A stretch of 64,000 nucleotides of DNA, from NCBI RefSeq assembly GCF_017308975.1, contig NZ_JADWPD010000016.1:62001-126000 (forward strand), given 5' to 3'. Made by a program: the position numbers and the translations under genes. Below, piece after piece: positions 36,227 through 44,452 of the stretch. Below the pieces are notes generated by a model. That model did not search any database and had not been told where the DNA came from. It saw only the letters and a list, made by a program, of their open reading frames with translations. Every line of letters starts with the position of its first letter. The stretch's first letter is position 1. This stretch comes from Amycolatopsis sp. MtRt-6 (GTDB taxonomy: Bacteria > Actinomycetota > Actinomycetes > Mycobacteriales > Pseudonocardiaceae).

Positions 36227-37951
36227 ATGGATGCCGACCTGACCCGCCGTCAGCTCCTCCGCGGCAGCGCCGCCGGTGTCGGCCTTGCCGTCGCCGCCGG
36301 GCTCGGCAGCCCGGCCGCCGCCGCGCCCGTGGGCGAGTACGACGTTGTCGTCGTCGGTTCCGGTGCCGCGGGCATGACCGCCGCGCTGACCGCCGCCAAG
36401 CGGGGGCTCAGTGTCGTCGTCCTCGAAAAGGCTCCCACCTTCGGTGGTTCCGCGGCCCGGTCCGGGGCCGGCATCTGGATCCCCAATAACCAGGTGCTGC
36501 TCGCCGCCGGTGTACCCGACACACCCGCGAAGGCCGCCCAGTACCTGGCCGCCGTCGTCGGGCCGGATGTCCCGGCCGCGCGGCAGGAGGCCTTCCTGCG
36601 CCACGGCCCGGCCATGCTGTCGTTCGTCATGGCCAACAGCCCGCTGCGGTTCCGCTTCATGGCGGGCTACTCCGACTACTACCCGGAACTCCCGGGTGGG
36701 CTGCCGGGCGGCCGCTCGATCGAGCCGGACGTGCTCGACGGCCACCTGCTCGGCGCCGAGCTGGCCAACCTGAACCCGCCCTACCTCGCCACGCCGCCCG
36801 GGCTCGTCGTCTTCAGCGCCGACTACAAGTGGCTCAACCTCGCCCTGGTGAACGCCAAGGGCGCCGCCGTCGCCGCCGAGTGCCTCGCGCGCGGTACGGC
36901 CGCCGCGCTGGCCGGGCAGAAGCCGCTCACCATGGGGCAGTCGCTCGCCGCCGGGCTGCGCGCCGGCCTGCTGCGGGCGAACGTCCCGGTGCTGCTCAAC
37001 ACCCCGCTCGTCGACCTCAACGTCGAAGGCGGCGCCGTCACCGGCGTCGTCGTGCCGCAGGGGCTGGTGCGGGCGCGGCGCGGCGTGATCGTCGGCTCCG
37101 GCGGGTTCGAGCACAACGCCGCCATGCGCGCGCAGTACCAGCGGCAGCCGATCGGCACCGACTGGACCGTCGGCGCCAAGGAGAACACCGGCGACGGCCA
37201 CCGCGCCGGGCAGCGCGCCGGCGCCGCCCTCGACCTGATGGACGACGCGTGGTGGGGCCCGGCCATCCCGGCCCCCGGCGACCCGTACTTCTGCCTGGCC
37301 GAACGGACCCTGCCCGGCGGGCTGATCGTGAACCAGGCCGGGCAGCGGTTCGTCAACGAAGCCGCGCCCTACAGCGACGTCGTGCACACCATGTACGACA
37401 AGAACCCGACGGCGCCCGACATCCCGGCCTGGCTGGTCGTCGACCAGAACTACCGCAACCGGTACCTGTTCCGCGACATCGCGCCGCTCCTGCCGTTCCC
37501 GGACGCCTGGTACGCTGCCGGGGCGGTCTTCAAGGCGTCGACCCTGCAGGGCCTCGCCACGCAGATCGGTGTCCCGGCGGCCACCCTGAAGTCCACTGTG
37601 GACCGCTTCAACGGGTTCGCACGATCCGGTGTGGACAGTGACTTCCGGCGCGGCGTGAGTGCGTACGACCACTACTACACGGACCCGTCGGTGACGCCGA
37701 ACTCCTGCCTGGCGCCGCTGGCGAGCGCCCCGTACTACGCGCTGCGGCTCGTCCCCGGCGACCTCGGCACGAAGGGCGGCCTGCGCACCGACGCCCGGGC
37801 GCGGGTGCTCCGCCCGGACGGCTCGGTGATCCGCGGCCTGTACGCGGCGGGCAACGCGAGCGCGGCGGTGATGGGCCACAGCTACGCCGGCGCCGGGTCG
37901 ACCATCGGCCCGGCGATGACGTTCGGCTACATCGCCGCGAACGACGTCTAG
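36227..37951 (+). CDS. FAD-dependent 3-ketosteroid delta-1-dehydrogenase-like protein with Tat signal
   Basis: A 574-residue flavoprotein of the fumarate reductase/KstD family. The N-terminus TRRQLLRGSAAGVGLAVAAG is a twin-arginine signal, cleaved near AAAAP. The FAD-binding motif is DVVVVGSGAAGMTAALTAAKRGLSVVVLEK (residues about 39-68). The C-terminal GHSYAGAGSTIGPAMTFGYIAA carries the Tyr and Gly of the steroid 3-keto pocket known from KstD. Canonical KstD is cytoplasmic, so a Tat signal is notable. GAGGAG lies upstream. The 3' end overlaps the convergent LLM gene by 4 bases. Confidence 0.88.
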   Translation: MDADLTRRQLLRGSAAGVGLAVAAGLGSPAAAAPVGEYDVVVVGSGAAGMTAALTAAKRGLSVVVLEKAPTFGGSAARSGAGIWIPNNQVLLAAGVPDTPAKAAQYLAAVVGPDVPAARQEAFLRHGPAMLSFVMANSPLRFRFMAGYSDYYPELPGGLPGGRSIEPDVLDGHLLGAELANLNPPYLATPPGLVVFSADYKWLNLALVNAKGAAVAAECLARGTAAALAGQKPLTMGQSLAAGLRAGLLRANVPVLLNTPLVDLNVEGGAVTGVVVPQGLVRARRGVIVGSGGFEHNAAMRAQYQRQPIGTDWTVGAKENTGDGHRAGQRAGAALDLMDDAWWGPAIPAPGDPYFCLAERTLPGGLIVNQAGQRFVNEAAPYSDVVHTMYDKNPTAPDIPAWLVVDQNYRNRYLFRDIAPLLPFPDAWYAAGAVFKASTLQGLATQIGVPAATLKSTVDRFNGFARSGVDSDFRRGVSAYDHYYTDPSVTPNSCLAPLASAPYYALRLVPGDLGTKGGLRTDARARVLRPDGSVIRGLYAAGNASAAVMGHSYAGAGSTIGPAMTFGYIAANDV

Positions 37952-38976
37952 AACTCCTTCTCCACCAACGGAAGCACCTCGGTGCCGAGGAGCTCGATCG
38001 CGCGCATGACCTCGGCGTGCGGTACGCCGGACCAGTCCATCTGCATGGCGTACCGGTCGGCGCCGGTGAGCTTGCCGACGGCGATCAGGCGCTCGGCGAT
38101 CTCCTGGGGGCTGCCGACGAACAGTGCGTTCGCGTCGCGGGTGTACTCGTCGTACTCCGCGCGCGTCGGAACGGCCCAGCCGCGGGCGCGGGCGCCGTAC
38201 TTCATCGTTTCGAGCCAGTACGGGTAGAAGGTTTCCTTGGCGTCCTGGGACTTCTCGGCGATGAAGCCGATCGCGCCCATGGTGACGTGCAGGTCCGCCG
38301 GGTCCTGTTCACCGGCCTCGCCGGCCTGGCGGTAGAGGTCGACCAGCGGGGCGAAGCGCTCGGGCTGCCCGCCGATCACCGCGTACACCACCGGCAGGCC
38401 GAGCAGCCCGGCGCGGATCGACGACTCGGGGTTGCCGCCGGTGCCGACCGAGATGCGCAGGCGCCTGCCGTACGGGCGCGGCAGGATCCGCGCGTTCTCC
38501 AGCGGCGGGCGGAACCTGCCGGACCACGTCAGTGGGTCTTCGCGGTCGATGCGCAGGAGCAGGGCGAGCTTCTCCTCGAAGAGCTCGTCGTAGTCGCCGA
38601 GGTCGTTGCCGAACAGCGGGAACGACTCGGTGAACGACCCGCGCCCGGCGAGCAGCTCGGCGCGGCCGTGGCTGAGCTGGTCGAGCGTGGTGAACTGCTG
38701 GTAGACGCGGACCGGGTCCTCGGTGCTCAGCACGGTGACGGCGGAGCTGAGGGTGATCTGGCTGGTGACGCTCGCGGCGGCGGCCAGCACGGTGCCCGGG
38801 TTGGAGATCGCGTACTGGTCGAGGTGGTGCTCGCCGAGGCCGTAGAAGCCGAGGCCCAGCTCGTCGGCCAGCTTGATCCGCTCGAGCGTGTCGGCCAGCG
38901 TCCGCGCGACGCTGGGTTGTTCGCCGGTGTGCGGGTCCGGCGCGCGGTCGCCGAAGCTGTAGATGCCGAGTTTCAT
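37948..38976 (-). CDS. LLM class flavin-dependent oxidoreductase
   Basis: A 342-residue luciferase-like TIM-barrel flavoprotein. Landmarks are the N-terminal KLGIYSFGDRAP, the motif GLGFYGLGEHHLDQYAISNP (conserved EHH), TLSSAVTVLSTEDPVRVYQQFTTLDQLSHGRAELLAGRGSF, and ISVGTGGNPES, which are features of the subgroup including alkanal monooxygenase-like and F420/FMN-dependent enzymes. It uses reduced FMN. It is convergent with the KstD-like gene and overlaps its end by 4 bases. Substrate unknown. Confidence 0.9.
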   Translation of the reverse strand: MKLGIYSFGDRAPDPHTGEQPSVARTLADTLERIKLADELGLGFYGLGEHHLDQYAISNPGTVLAAAASVTSQITLSSAVTVLSTEDPVRVYQQFTTLDQLSHGRAELLAGRGSFTESFPLFGNDLGDYDELFEEKLALLLRIDREDPLTWSGRFRPPLENARILPRPYGRRLRISVGTGGNPESSIRAGLLGLPVVYAVIGGQPERFAPLVDLYRQAGEAGEQDPADLHVTMGAIGFIAEKSQDAKETFYPYWLETMKYGARARGWAVPTRAEYDEYTRDANALFVGSPQEIAERLIAVGKLTGADRYAMQMDWSGVPHAEVMRAIELLGTEVLPLVEKEF

Positions 38977-39016
38977 ACAACGCTCAACTACCTGGGTGCC
39001 CGATTCGTTCCCCTCT

Positions 39017-40189
39017 TCACCCGAAGCGGGCCTGGATGGCCTCGAGGTTCTTCTCCGACAGCCGCAGCGCGGCGGCGCGCAGGCTCAGCCCGTCCAGCGT
39101 GGCGACCTCGAACATGCTGGTGACCAGGGCGCGCATCCGGGCGCGGACCTTGTCGAAGGCTTCCTCGGCGTCCGCGCCGACGTCGCCGAACAGCGTCCAC
39201 CACCACCACGAGTTGGTCGCCGAGTTGGCGACGAAGTCCGGCACAACGCGGATGCCGCGGGCGTCGAGCAGTTCTTCGGCGTCCGGGGTGACCGGCAGGT
39301 TCGCGGCCTCGACGATCAGCTTGGCGCCGATCTTGGCCTGGTTGTCGGCGTCGACGCAGTAGGAGATGGCCGCCGGGACGAGGACCTCGGCCGGCACGTC
39401 GAGCCACGCTTCCGGCGGGAGGAGCTCGTCGCCGGGCTTGAGGTTGTCACGGTCGATGCCGCCGAAGCGGTCGCGGTGCCGGAGCAGGTTTTCGACGTCG
39501 AGGCCGTCCGGGTTGGCGACGACCCCGCGGACGTCCGAGACGCCGACGACGCGCAGCCCGGCGTCGGCGAGGAAGCGGGCGGTGGCGCCGCCCATCGCGC
39601 CGAAGCCCTGGAGCACGACCCGGTTCGGCCGCTTGTCGAGGCCGAGCATTTCGAGCCCGGTGAGCGTGGCCTGCGCGACGCCGAGGCCGCCGACCAGCTC
39701 GTCGAGCCCCAGGCCGCCGACCTCCATCCGGAGCGCGTCCGCGAGCCGGGCCGTGGCCTCTTCGCGGTCTTCGAGCAGCGGGTAGACGGCCTGGACGGGG
39801 CTGAGCAGGCCGATCTCGGCGATGACGCCGTCGATGACGTCCTGCCGCAGGCCCAGATCCTCGCCCATGGTCCAGTACTGCTCGATGAGCGGCCGCATGG
39901 CGTGCAGGTAGCGGGCGACGACGTCGCGGGCGCGCTCGTCGTAGGGGTCGAAGTCGATGCCGCCCTTGGCGCCGCCGAGCGGGATGTAGCGGCCGCCGGG
40001 GTCGTAGTTGAGGCCCTCTTTGAGCGTCATGCCCCTGGCCAGGCCGCGGACCTCGAACAGCGAGCAGCCGCGGCGCATGCGCAGGCCCCCGCTGGCCACG
40101 CCGCGCACGAGCCGGTCGATCACCAGGTACCCGCGGCACCCGGTGACGGGATCGGTCCACGCCACTTCGAGCAAGGCTGTTTCGGTCAT
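39017..40189 (-). CDS. Glu/Leu/Phe/Val dehydrogenase family protein
   Basis: A 390-residue amino acid dehydrogenase. The N-terminal dimerisation/catalytic part has GGLRMRRG, EGLNYDPGGRYIPLGGAKGGIDFDP (catalytic Lys in GGAKGG), and the NAD domain has VVLQGFGAMGGATARFLADAGLRVVGVSD. C-terminal FVANSATNSWWWWTLFGDVGADAEEAFDKV completes the family pattern. The ATG start has AGGAGG 4-5 bases upstream. The downstream-facing neighbour on the same strand is a TetR gene 20 bases upstream, which probably shares its transcript. Confidence 0.9.
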   Translation of the reverse strand: MTETALLEVAWTDPVTGCRGYLVIDRLVRGVASGGLRMRRGCSLFEVRGLARGMTLKEGLNYDPGGRYIPLGGAKGGIDFDPYDERARDVVARYLHAMRPLIEQYWTMGEDLGLRQDVIDGVIAEIGLLSPVQAVYPLLEDREEATARLADALRMEVGGLGLDELVGGLGVAQATLTGLEMLGLDKRPNRVVLQGFGAMGGATARFLADAGLRVVGVSDVRGVVANPDGLDVENLLRHRDRFGGIDRDNLKPGDELLPPEAWLDVPAEVLVPAAISYCVDADNQAKIGAKLIVEAANLPVTPDAEELLDARGIRVVPDFVANSATNSWWWWTLFGDVGADAEEAFDKVRARMRALVTSMFEVATLDGLSLRAAALRLSEKNLEAIQARFG

Positions 40190-40209
40190 CGCCCCTCCTG
40201 ATCCCCCGG

Positions 40210-40791
40210 TCAACATCCGAGCTCGTACGCCATCGCCTGCTCGACCCACCGCGCGCAGTCCCCGGTGGTGACGGTGCCCTGCCGCGTGACGACCTGGACG
40301 GCCAGCCCGTCGAGCAGGGCGGTCAGCCGCCAGGCGGCGCCGTGCGGATCGGGGCACCGGAAGGTCCCGGCCCCGACACCCTCCGCGATCAGCGCGACCA
40401 CGGCATCCCGCCACCGCAGGTCGAGTCGTTGAAGCACGGCCCGCAGGGCGGCGTCGCGCATGGCCGCGGCCCCGGCTTCGATCCACAGCTGCCAGTTGTC
40501 GTGCTTGCTGGGCCCGTACAGGGCGAGGACGGCGCGAAGTCGTGTTTCGGCGGGCCCGCTTTTGCCGAGCGCGTCGTTCAGCTTGGCCAGTTCGTGTTCG
40601 GCGGCCTGCCGGAAGGCTTCGATGACGAGCGTTTCGAGGGTCCCGAAGTGGTAGAAGATCAGCGCGGTGCTGACATCGAGTGAGTGGGCGACGTCGGCGG
40701 CCCGCACGCCGGCGATGCCCCGAAGGCGGATTTGCGCGAGGGCGGCCCGCACGATTTCCTCCCGCCGCACGGCAACCGCCTTCCGCATCAT
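40210..40791 (-). CDS. TetR family regulator (BetI-like C-terminal domain)
   Basis: A 193-residue regulator. The N-terminus MMRKAVAVRREEIVRAALAQIRLRGIAGVRAADVAHSLDVSTALIFYHFGTLETL contains the TetR helix-turn-helix, with the IFYHF variant typical of BetI-like proteins. The C-terminal part (LWIEAGAAAMRD, ALRAVLQRLDLRWRDAV, ALLDGLAVQVV) matches BetI-type ligand domains. It lies 20 bases upstream of the Glu/Leu dehydrogenase gene on the same strand, so it may control that operon. The double ATG leaves the first residue ambiguous. Confidence 0.88.
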   Translation of the reverse strand: MMRKAVAVRREEIVRAALAQIRLRGIAGVRAADVAHSLDVSTALIFYHFGTLETLVIEAFRQAAEHELAKLNDALGKSGPAETRLRAVLALYGPSKHDNWQLWIEAGAAAMRDAALRAVLQRLDLRWRDAVVALIAEGVGAGTFRCPDPHGAAWRLTALLDGLAVQVVTRQGTVTTGDCARWVEQAMAYELGC

Positions 40792-41094
40792 GCGGTCACC
40801 GTACCGAGGGTCCGGGGTCGGCGGGAGGCGCCGAATGTGGGTTCCTCGGCCTGTGCGGACAGTCAGGACCGCAGGTGAGAGGGGTGCGGAGCGGGATTCC
40901 GTGGTGGGCTTGGGCGAGTGATCGGCGGCGGTGGTGGGTAATCGGCGGTTCGCGTGCTCGGGCGGGGCCGGTGGCATGGGCTGCGGCGGCGCTCGGCAGC
41001 GGTGCCCCATGGTGTCAAGCGGGAGCCGGTTCGGGGTGGCGCCGGCCAGTTCGACGCGGGTCGGCCCGTTCGGTGGGAGCGCGAGCAGCGTCGA
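40792..41094. other. Intergenic stretch without a recognisable gene
   Basis: About 300 bases between the TetR start and the end of a small membrane protein gene. It must hold the TetR promoter, but no convincing -35/-10 pair or palindrome can be picked out. Open frames here have no homology features or ribosome-binding sites. Confidence 0.5.
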
Positions 41095-41481
41095 TCAGAG
41101 GGTGCTCTTTCGACGGATTCGCCACTGCGCGGCCTCACGGTAGTACTGGGCCGACTCGGGCAGGCAAGCCAGCACGGCGCCCCCCACGAACAGGCCCGTG
41201 CCGATCAAGGAGTAGGACGCCGCCTGGCCGACCGCCTCGTCGTCCACGTGCTTGAGAGCCCCTGGCAGCCACGAAAGAGTCTGCAGGGCCAGCACGGCCA
41301 GCGACGTCACCCGAGCCGCGTTGAAGCGAATCGCCAGCAGCGAACTCAGCAAGGCCACCGACGTCAATCCTGTTGTCCCCGCGACAGCCTGCTCGGTCAT
41401 CCCGAACAGGAAAGCCGCCAGCGGCAGCACGACCAGGGCGGCGACCAGCACCGGAGGCCGCTGCGGAGCCGATTCCATCAT
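41095..41481 (-). CDS. Small four-helix membrane protein, unknown function
   Basis: A 128-residue hydrophobic protein with four probable transmembrane segments (about residues 13-33, 40-58, 65-80 and 95-115) and a charged C-terminal tail (YYREAAQWRIRRKSTL). I do not recognise the family. The double ATG at 41481 is taken as the start because the frame upstream runs into low-complexity sequence; no ribosome-binding site is clear. It is isolated between two non-coding stretches. Confidence 0.6.
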   Translation of the reverse strand: MMESAPQRPPVLVAALVVLPLAAFLFGMTEQAVAGTTGLTSVALLSSLLAIRFNAARVTSLAVLALQTLSWLPGALKHVDDEAVGQAASYSLIGTGLFVGGAVLACLPESAQYYREAAQWRIRRKSTL

Positions 41482-41896
41482 GCAGCCAGCGTGGCGGGCC
41501 TCGTGCGGGACCGGTCCCCGTCGCACCACACCGACACGCCGGACCTCGCCGCGGATCCGGGAGGCGGCGGAGGTGTGGCGGCGGGATCCGGGATGGCAGG
41601 CCCGGTGCGGGCAGCCGGGCAGCCGGGTTGATGGGCGGAGGGGAACGGTCTCGCTGGTGGGACAAGGCCGTGGCCAGGGGGGCCGGAGGGCGCGCCTCGC
41701 TTGGCGGACGCGGCCGAGGGCCAAGCGGACCGGGCGGCCGTTCGTCGGCGCTGACCGGGAAAGCCCGGTGAACGACGTCGTGCCGTCGGGAGCTGAGGGC
41801 GTGCGTGCGGGAGTGGCGGGGGGCGCCCCCCCCCCCCCCCCCCCCCCCCCGGCCCCCCCCCCCCCCCCCCCCCCCCCCCACTCCCGGTGCCCCCGC
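41482..41896. other. Intergenic stretch containing a giant C homopolymer
   Basis: About 415 bases without a convincing gene, between a small membrane protein and the end of the epoxide hydrolase fusion gene. Open frames through it are unusual in composition only because of the homopolymer. Apart from the poly-C block described separately nothing is recognisable. Confidence 0.6.
41826..41879. repeat. C25-GG-C27 homopolymer tract
   Basis: Twenty-five consecutive C (41826-41850), GG, then twenty-seven C (41853-41879). It is preceded by GGCGGGGGGCG and flanked by GGGAGTG (41809-41815) and CACTCCC (41879-41885), a 7-bp inverted repeat. Nothing like it occurs elsewhere in the window. It could be a real slippage-prone tract at a hairpin or an assembly or sequencing artefact. 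Confidence 0.9.
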
Positions 41897-43597
41897 TCAG
41901 GCGGTCCACAGTGGATTGCGGCCCAGGTACCGGAGCAGCGTGGCCACTGCGTCGTCTTCGGGGGAAGCCTCCAGGGCCGGCGCATACGCGAAGCCGCGCA
42001 GGGGCTCGGCCAGCCGGCGCGCTACCGGGAGGAGCTGCTCGGCCAGCTTCGGGGTCAGCGGGGACTTCTGGCCCGTGGCCACCGCGATGTCCCAGGCGTG
42101 GACCGCCGCGTCGAGGGCTGCCGCTCCGGCCGCCACCTCTGCCGGGAGGGCTCCCTGCGGCAGGGGCGTGGGGACCTCCGTCGCGTTCGCCGGCACCGTG
42201 GCGAAGGCCGCCGCTGCTGCGGCCAGCGTCGGCTCCAGGAACTCCGACGGTGAGCCCGTCAGAGAGCCCGAGGGGGCGAACGGGTTGAAATCCGGGCCGC
42301 CCGATCCGGTGATCGCCGCCGCGTAGCCGAGCTGGTCGCCTGCCGCGTGCTGGAGGACCTGGGTGACGTTCCACTCCGAGCACGGGGTCGGAGCCGACCA
42401 GTCCGTGACCCCCGGCAGCACCGAACGCAGGGCCTCGTGGGCCGCGGTGAGGACCGGCCGGCCGCTCGTCAGGCCGGCGAAGAACCTGCGGATGTCGCCC
42501 ACCAGGACCTCCGTGGCCTCGTGGGCCGCGTAGTGGCCCGCCGCGTCGCCGGGGCCGCCCGAACTCGCCGTGACGTCGTAGGTGTTCCAGCTGACGATGT
42601 TCGCGTGGTCGCGCTCGGCGAAGCGGCGGATCGACTGGAAGTCGCCCGAGAACATCGCCAGGGCCGTCGGGACCGTTGTCGGGCCCTCCGGCTGCGCCGG
42701 CGCGTGCGCGTTTTCGTAGTAGAAGCGGATCGACGAGCCCGCCGTGCGGGTCAGCCAGTACAGCGCCACGTTCGCCAGCACGAACTCCGGGTCGAGGTGC
42801 TCGCCGAACAGCTGGGCGTTCCACGCCAGCAGCCCCAGCGGCGAGTCGGCGAGCGCGAACGCCAGCGTGTGCGGCTGCTGGCTCTGCAGCGTGTTGAAGG
42901 AGAACATGTTCTCGTAGAACCACTGCAGGTGCGCGAGCGCGGCCTGGTCGGCTTCGCTCAGGTCCGCCATCTCGGCCGGGTCGCCGGACGGGAACGAGAA
43001 CAGCTGCGTGACGTGCACCCCGACGACCTTCTCCGGCGCGAGCCTGCCGACCTCCGGCGAGATCATCGACCCGCCGTCGTTGCCCACCGCGCCGTACTTC
43101 TCGTAACCCAGCCGGCTCATCAGCTCCGTCCACGCCGCCGCCGTGCGGTGCGTGCCCCAGCCCGCCGAGCGGGTCGGGCCCGAGAAGCCGAAGCCCGGCA
43201 CGGACGGGATGACCAGGTGGAACGCCGGCTCGGCCGCCGACGCCGGCTCGGTCAGCGGGGCGATCACGTCGAGGTACTCGACGATCGAGCCGGGCCAGCC
43301 GTGGGTCAGCACCAGCGGCGTCGCGTCCGGCCGCGACGAGCGGACGTGCAGGAAGTGGATGGTCTCGCCGTCGATCTCCGTGAGGAACTGCGGGTACGCG
43401 TTGAGCCGCGCCTCGAACGCCCGCCAGTCGAACTTCTCCAGCCAGTACTCGGCCAGGCCGCGGACCCGCTCGTTCGTGACGCCGTACTCGGCGGGCAGGT
43501 CGTCCGGCCACAGCGCCCCACGCAGGCGGTTCTGCAGGTCGTCCAGGGCGGACTGCGGGATCTCGGCGCGGAACGGGCGGAGGGCGGGGACCGTCAT
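41897..43597 (-). CDS. Epoxide hydrolase fused to a DinB/maleylpyruvate-isomerase-like (TIGR03086) domain
   Basis: A 566-residue fusion. Residues 1-110 are the epoxide-hydrolase N-terminal (EHN) domain (RPFRAEIPQSALDDLQNRL), followed by an alpha/beta hydrolase core with HGWPGSIVEYLD and the Asp nucleophile in GNDGGSMI, ending near residue 380. From about 390 a helical TIGR03086/DinB-like domain begins (TDWSAPTPCSEWNVTQVLQHAAGDQLGY), with probable metal His in LQHAAG and AVHAWDIA. These domains are normally separate proteins. GAGGAG lies 8 bases before the ATG. It diverges from a TetR gene with two operators between. Confidence 0.87.
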   Translation of the reverse strand: MTVPALRPFRAEIPQSALDDLQNRLRGALWPDDLPAEYGVTNERVRGLAEYWLEKFDWRAFEARLNAYPQFLTEIDGETIHFLHVRSSRPDATPLVLTHGWPGSIVEYLDVIAPLTEPASAAEPAFHLVIPSVPGFGFSGPTRSAGWGTHRTAAAWTELMSRLGYEKYGAVGNDGGSMISPEVGRLAPEKVVGVHVTQLFSFPSGDPAEMADLSEADQAALAHLQWFYENMFSFNTLQSQQPHTLAFALADSPLGLLAWNAQLFGEHLDPEFVLANVALYWLTRTAGSSIRFYYENAHAPAQPEGPTTVPTALAMFSGDFQSIRRFAERDHANIVSWNTYDVTASSGGPGDAAGHYAAHEATEVLVGDIRRFFAGLTSGRPVLTAAHEALRSVLPGVTDWSAPTPCSEWNVTQVLQHAAGDQLGYAAAITGSGGPDFNPFAPSGSLTGSPSEFLEPTLAAAAAAFATVPANATEVPTPLPQGALPAEVAAGAAALDAAVHAWDIAVATGQKSPLTPKLAEQLLPVARRLAEPLRGFAYAPALEASPEDDAVATLLRYLGRNPLWTA

Positions 43598-43622
43598 GGT
43601 GAACTCCTCGACAGGCTGGAAC

Positions 43623-43667
43623 GGAATGCTTCGTTCCGAACTGTAGCAGACCGGAACGATCCGTTCC
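43623..43667. promoter_or_regulatory. Two 15-bp TetR operators between epoxide hydrolase fusion and TetR genes
   Basis: Site 1 is GGAATGCTTCGTTCC (43623-43637), site 2 is the perfect dyad GGAACGATCCGTTCC (43653-43667). Their starts are exactly 30 bp apart, placing two dimers on one DNA face. A -10-like TAATCT for the TetR gene lies at 43674-43679. The arrangement predicts repression of both divergent genes by the TetR protein. Confidence 0.8.
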
Positions 43668-43684
43668 AGTGCTAATCTCGGCGC

Positions 43685-44320
43685 ATGAGTGAGACAGAGA
43701 CCGCCCTGCCCGGTCGCCGTGGTCAGGCCGCCCGCAACAACATCCTCATCCTCGACGCCGCCCGCCACGTCTTCCTCGGGGATCCGAAGGCGCCGATCTC
43801 GCAGGTCGCCGAACGCGCGGGCGTCGGCATCAGCGCGCTCTACCGCCGGTACCCGAGCAAGGAGGTCCTGCTCCGCCACATCTGCCACGACGGGCTCCTG
43901 CTCTACATCGGCGAAGCCGAGGTCGCCGCGGAGGAGCCGGACGGCTGGACGGCGCTGACCGGGTTCCTCGCCCGGGTCGTCGAGCACGACGTGCACTCCC
44001 TGACCGTCCACCTCGCCGGCACGTTCACCCCGACCCCCGAGATGGGCCAGGACGCGCGCCGCGCGGGCGAACTGACGAAGCAACTGGTCGAGCGCGCGCA
44101 CGCGTCCGGGCGGCTGCGCCCGGACGTCGTCGCCGAAGACATCGGCATGATCCTCGAGTGCTGTGCCGCCATCCGCGTCGACGACGACCCGGACCGCACG
44201 CTGGAGCTGCGCAACCGGTACCTCGCCCTGCTCGTCGAGGGGTTGTCGGCGAAAGGGCCGGATCTGCCGGGCCCGCCGCCGCGCCCGGGTGAGATGAACG
44301 GCCGCTGGCGTCCGTCCTGA
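43685..44320 (+). CDS. TetR/AcrR family regulator
   Basis: A 211-residue regulator. The N-terminal domain has GQAARNNILILDAARHVFLGDPKAPISQVAERAGVGISALYRRYPSKEVLLRHI, a clear TetR helix-turn-helix with the ALYRRYPSKE recognition helix. The C-terminal domain contains FTPTPEMGQDARRAGELTKQLVERAH and lacks an identifiable ligand signature. It starts 17 bases downstream of operator site 2 and diverges from the epoxide hydrolase fusion gene, which is its probable target. Reactive epoxides or related electrophiles are plausible inducers (inference). Confidence 0.92.
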   Translation: MSETETALPGRRGQAARNNILILDAARHVFLGDPKAPISQVAERAGVGISALYRRYPSKEVLLRHICHDGLLLYIGEAEVAAEEPDGWTALTGFLARVVEHDVHSLTVHLAGTFTPTPEMGQDARRAGELTKQLVERAHASGRLRPDVVAEDIGMILECCAAIRVDDDPDRTLELRNRYLALLVEGLSAKGPDLPGPPPRPGEMNGRWRPS

Positions 44321-44452
44321 CGGCCGTGCCGCGACGCGTCCGGATGGCGGTAACGAATTCCGGGAGTGCGACGACTGATCAGCGTCGGCTGTCCAGAAAA
44401 GACTCCAATGCACCATCTGTCAGAGCGGCATTCCCCGGACCGGAACAGCGAG

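Noticed and set aside
41135..41881. A glycine-rich minus-strand protein encoded by the poly-C block
   Set aside because: The Gly run is only the homopolymer read in one frame; there is no ribosome-binding site and the rest overlaps the small membrane protein gene in a different frame.
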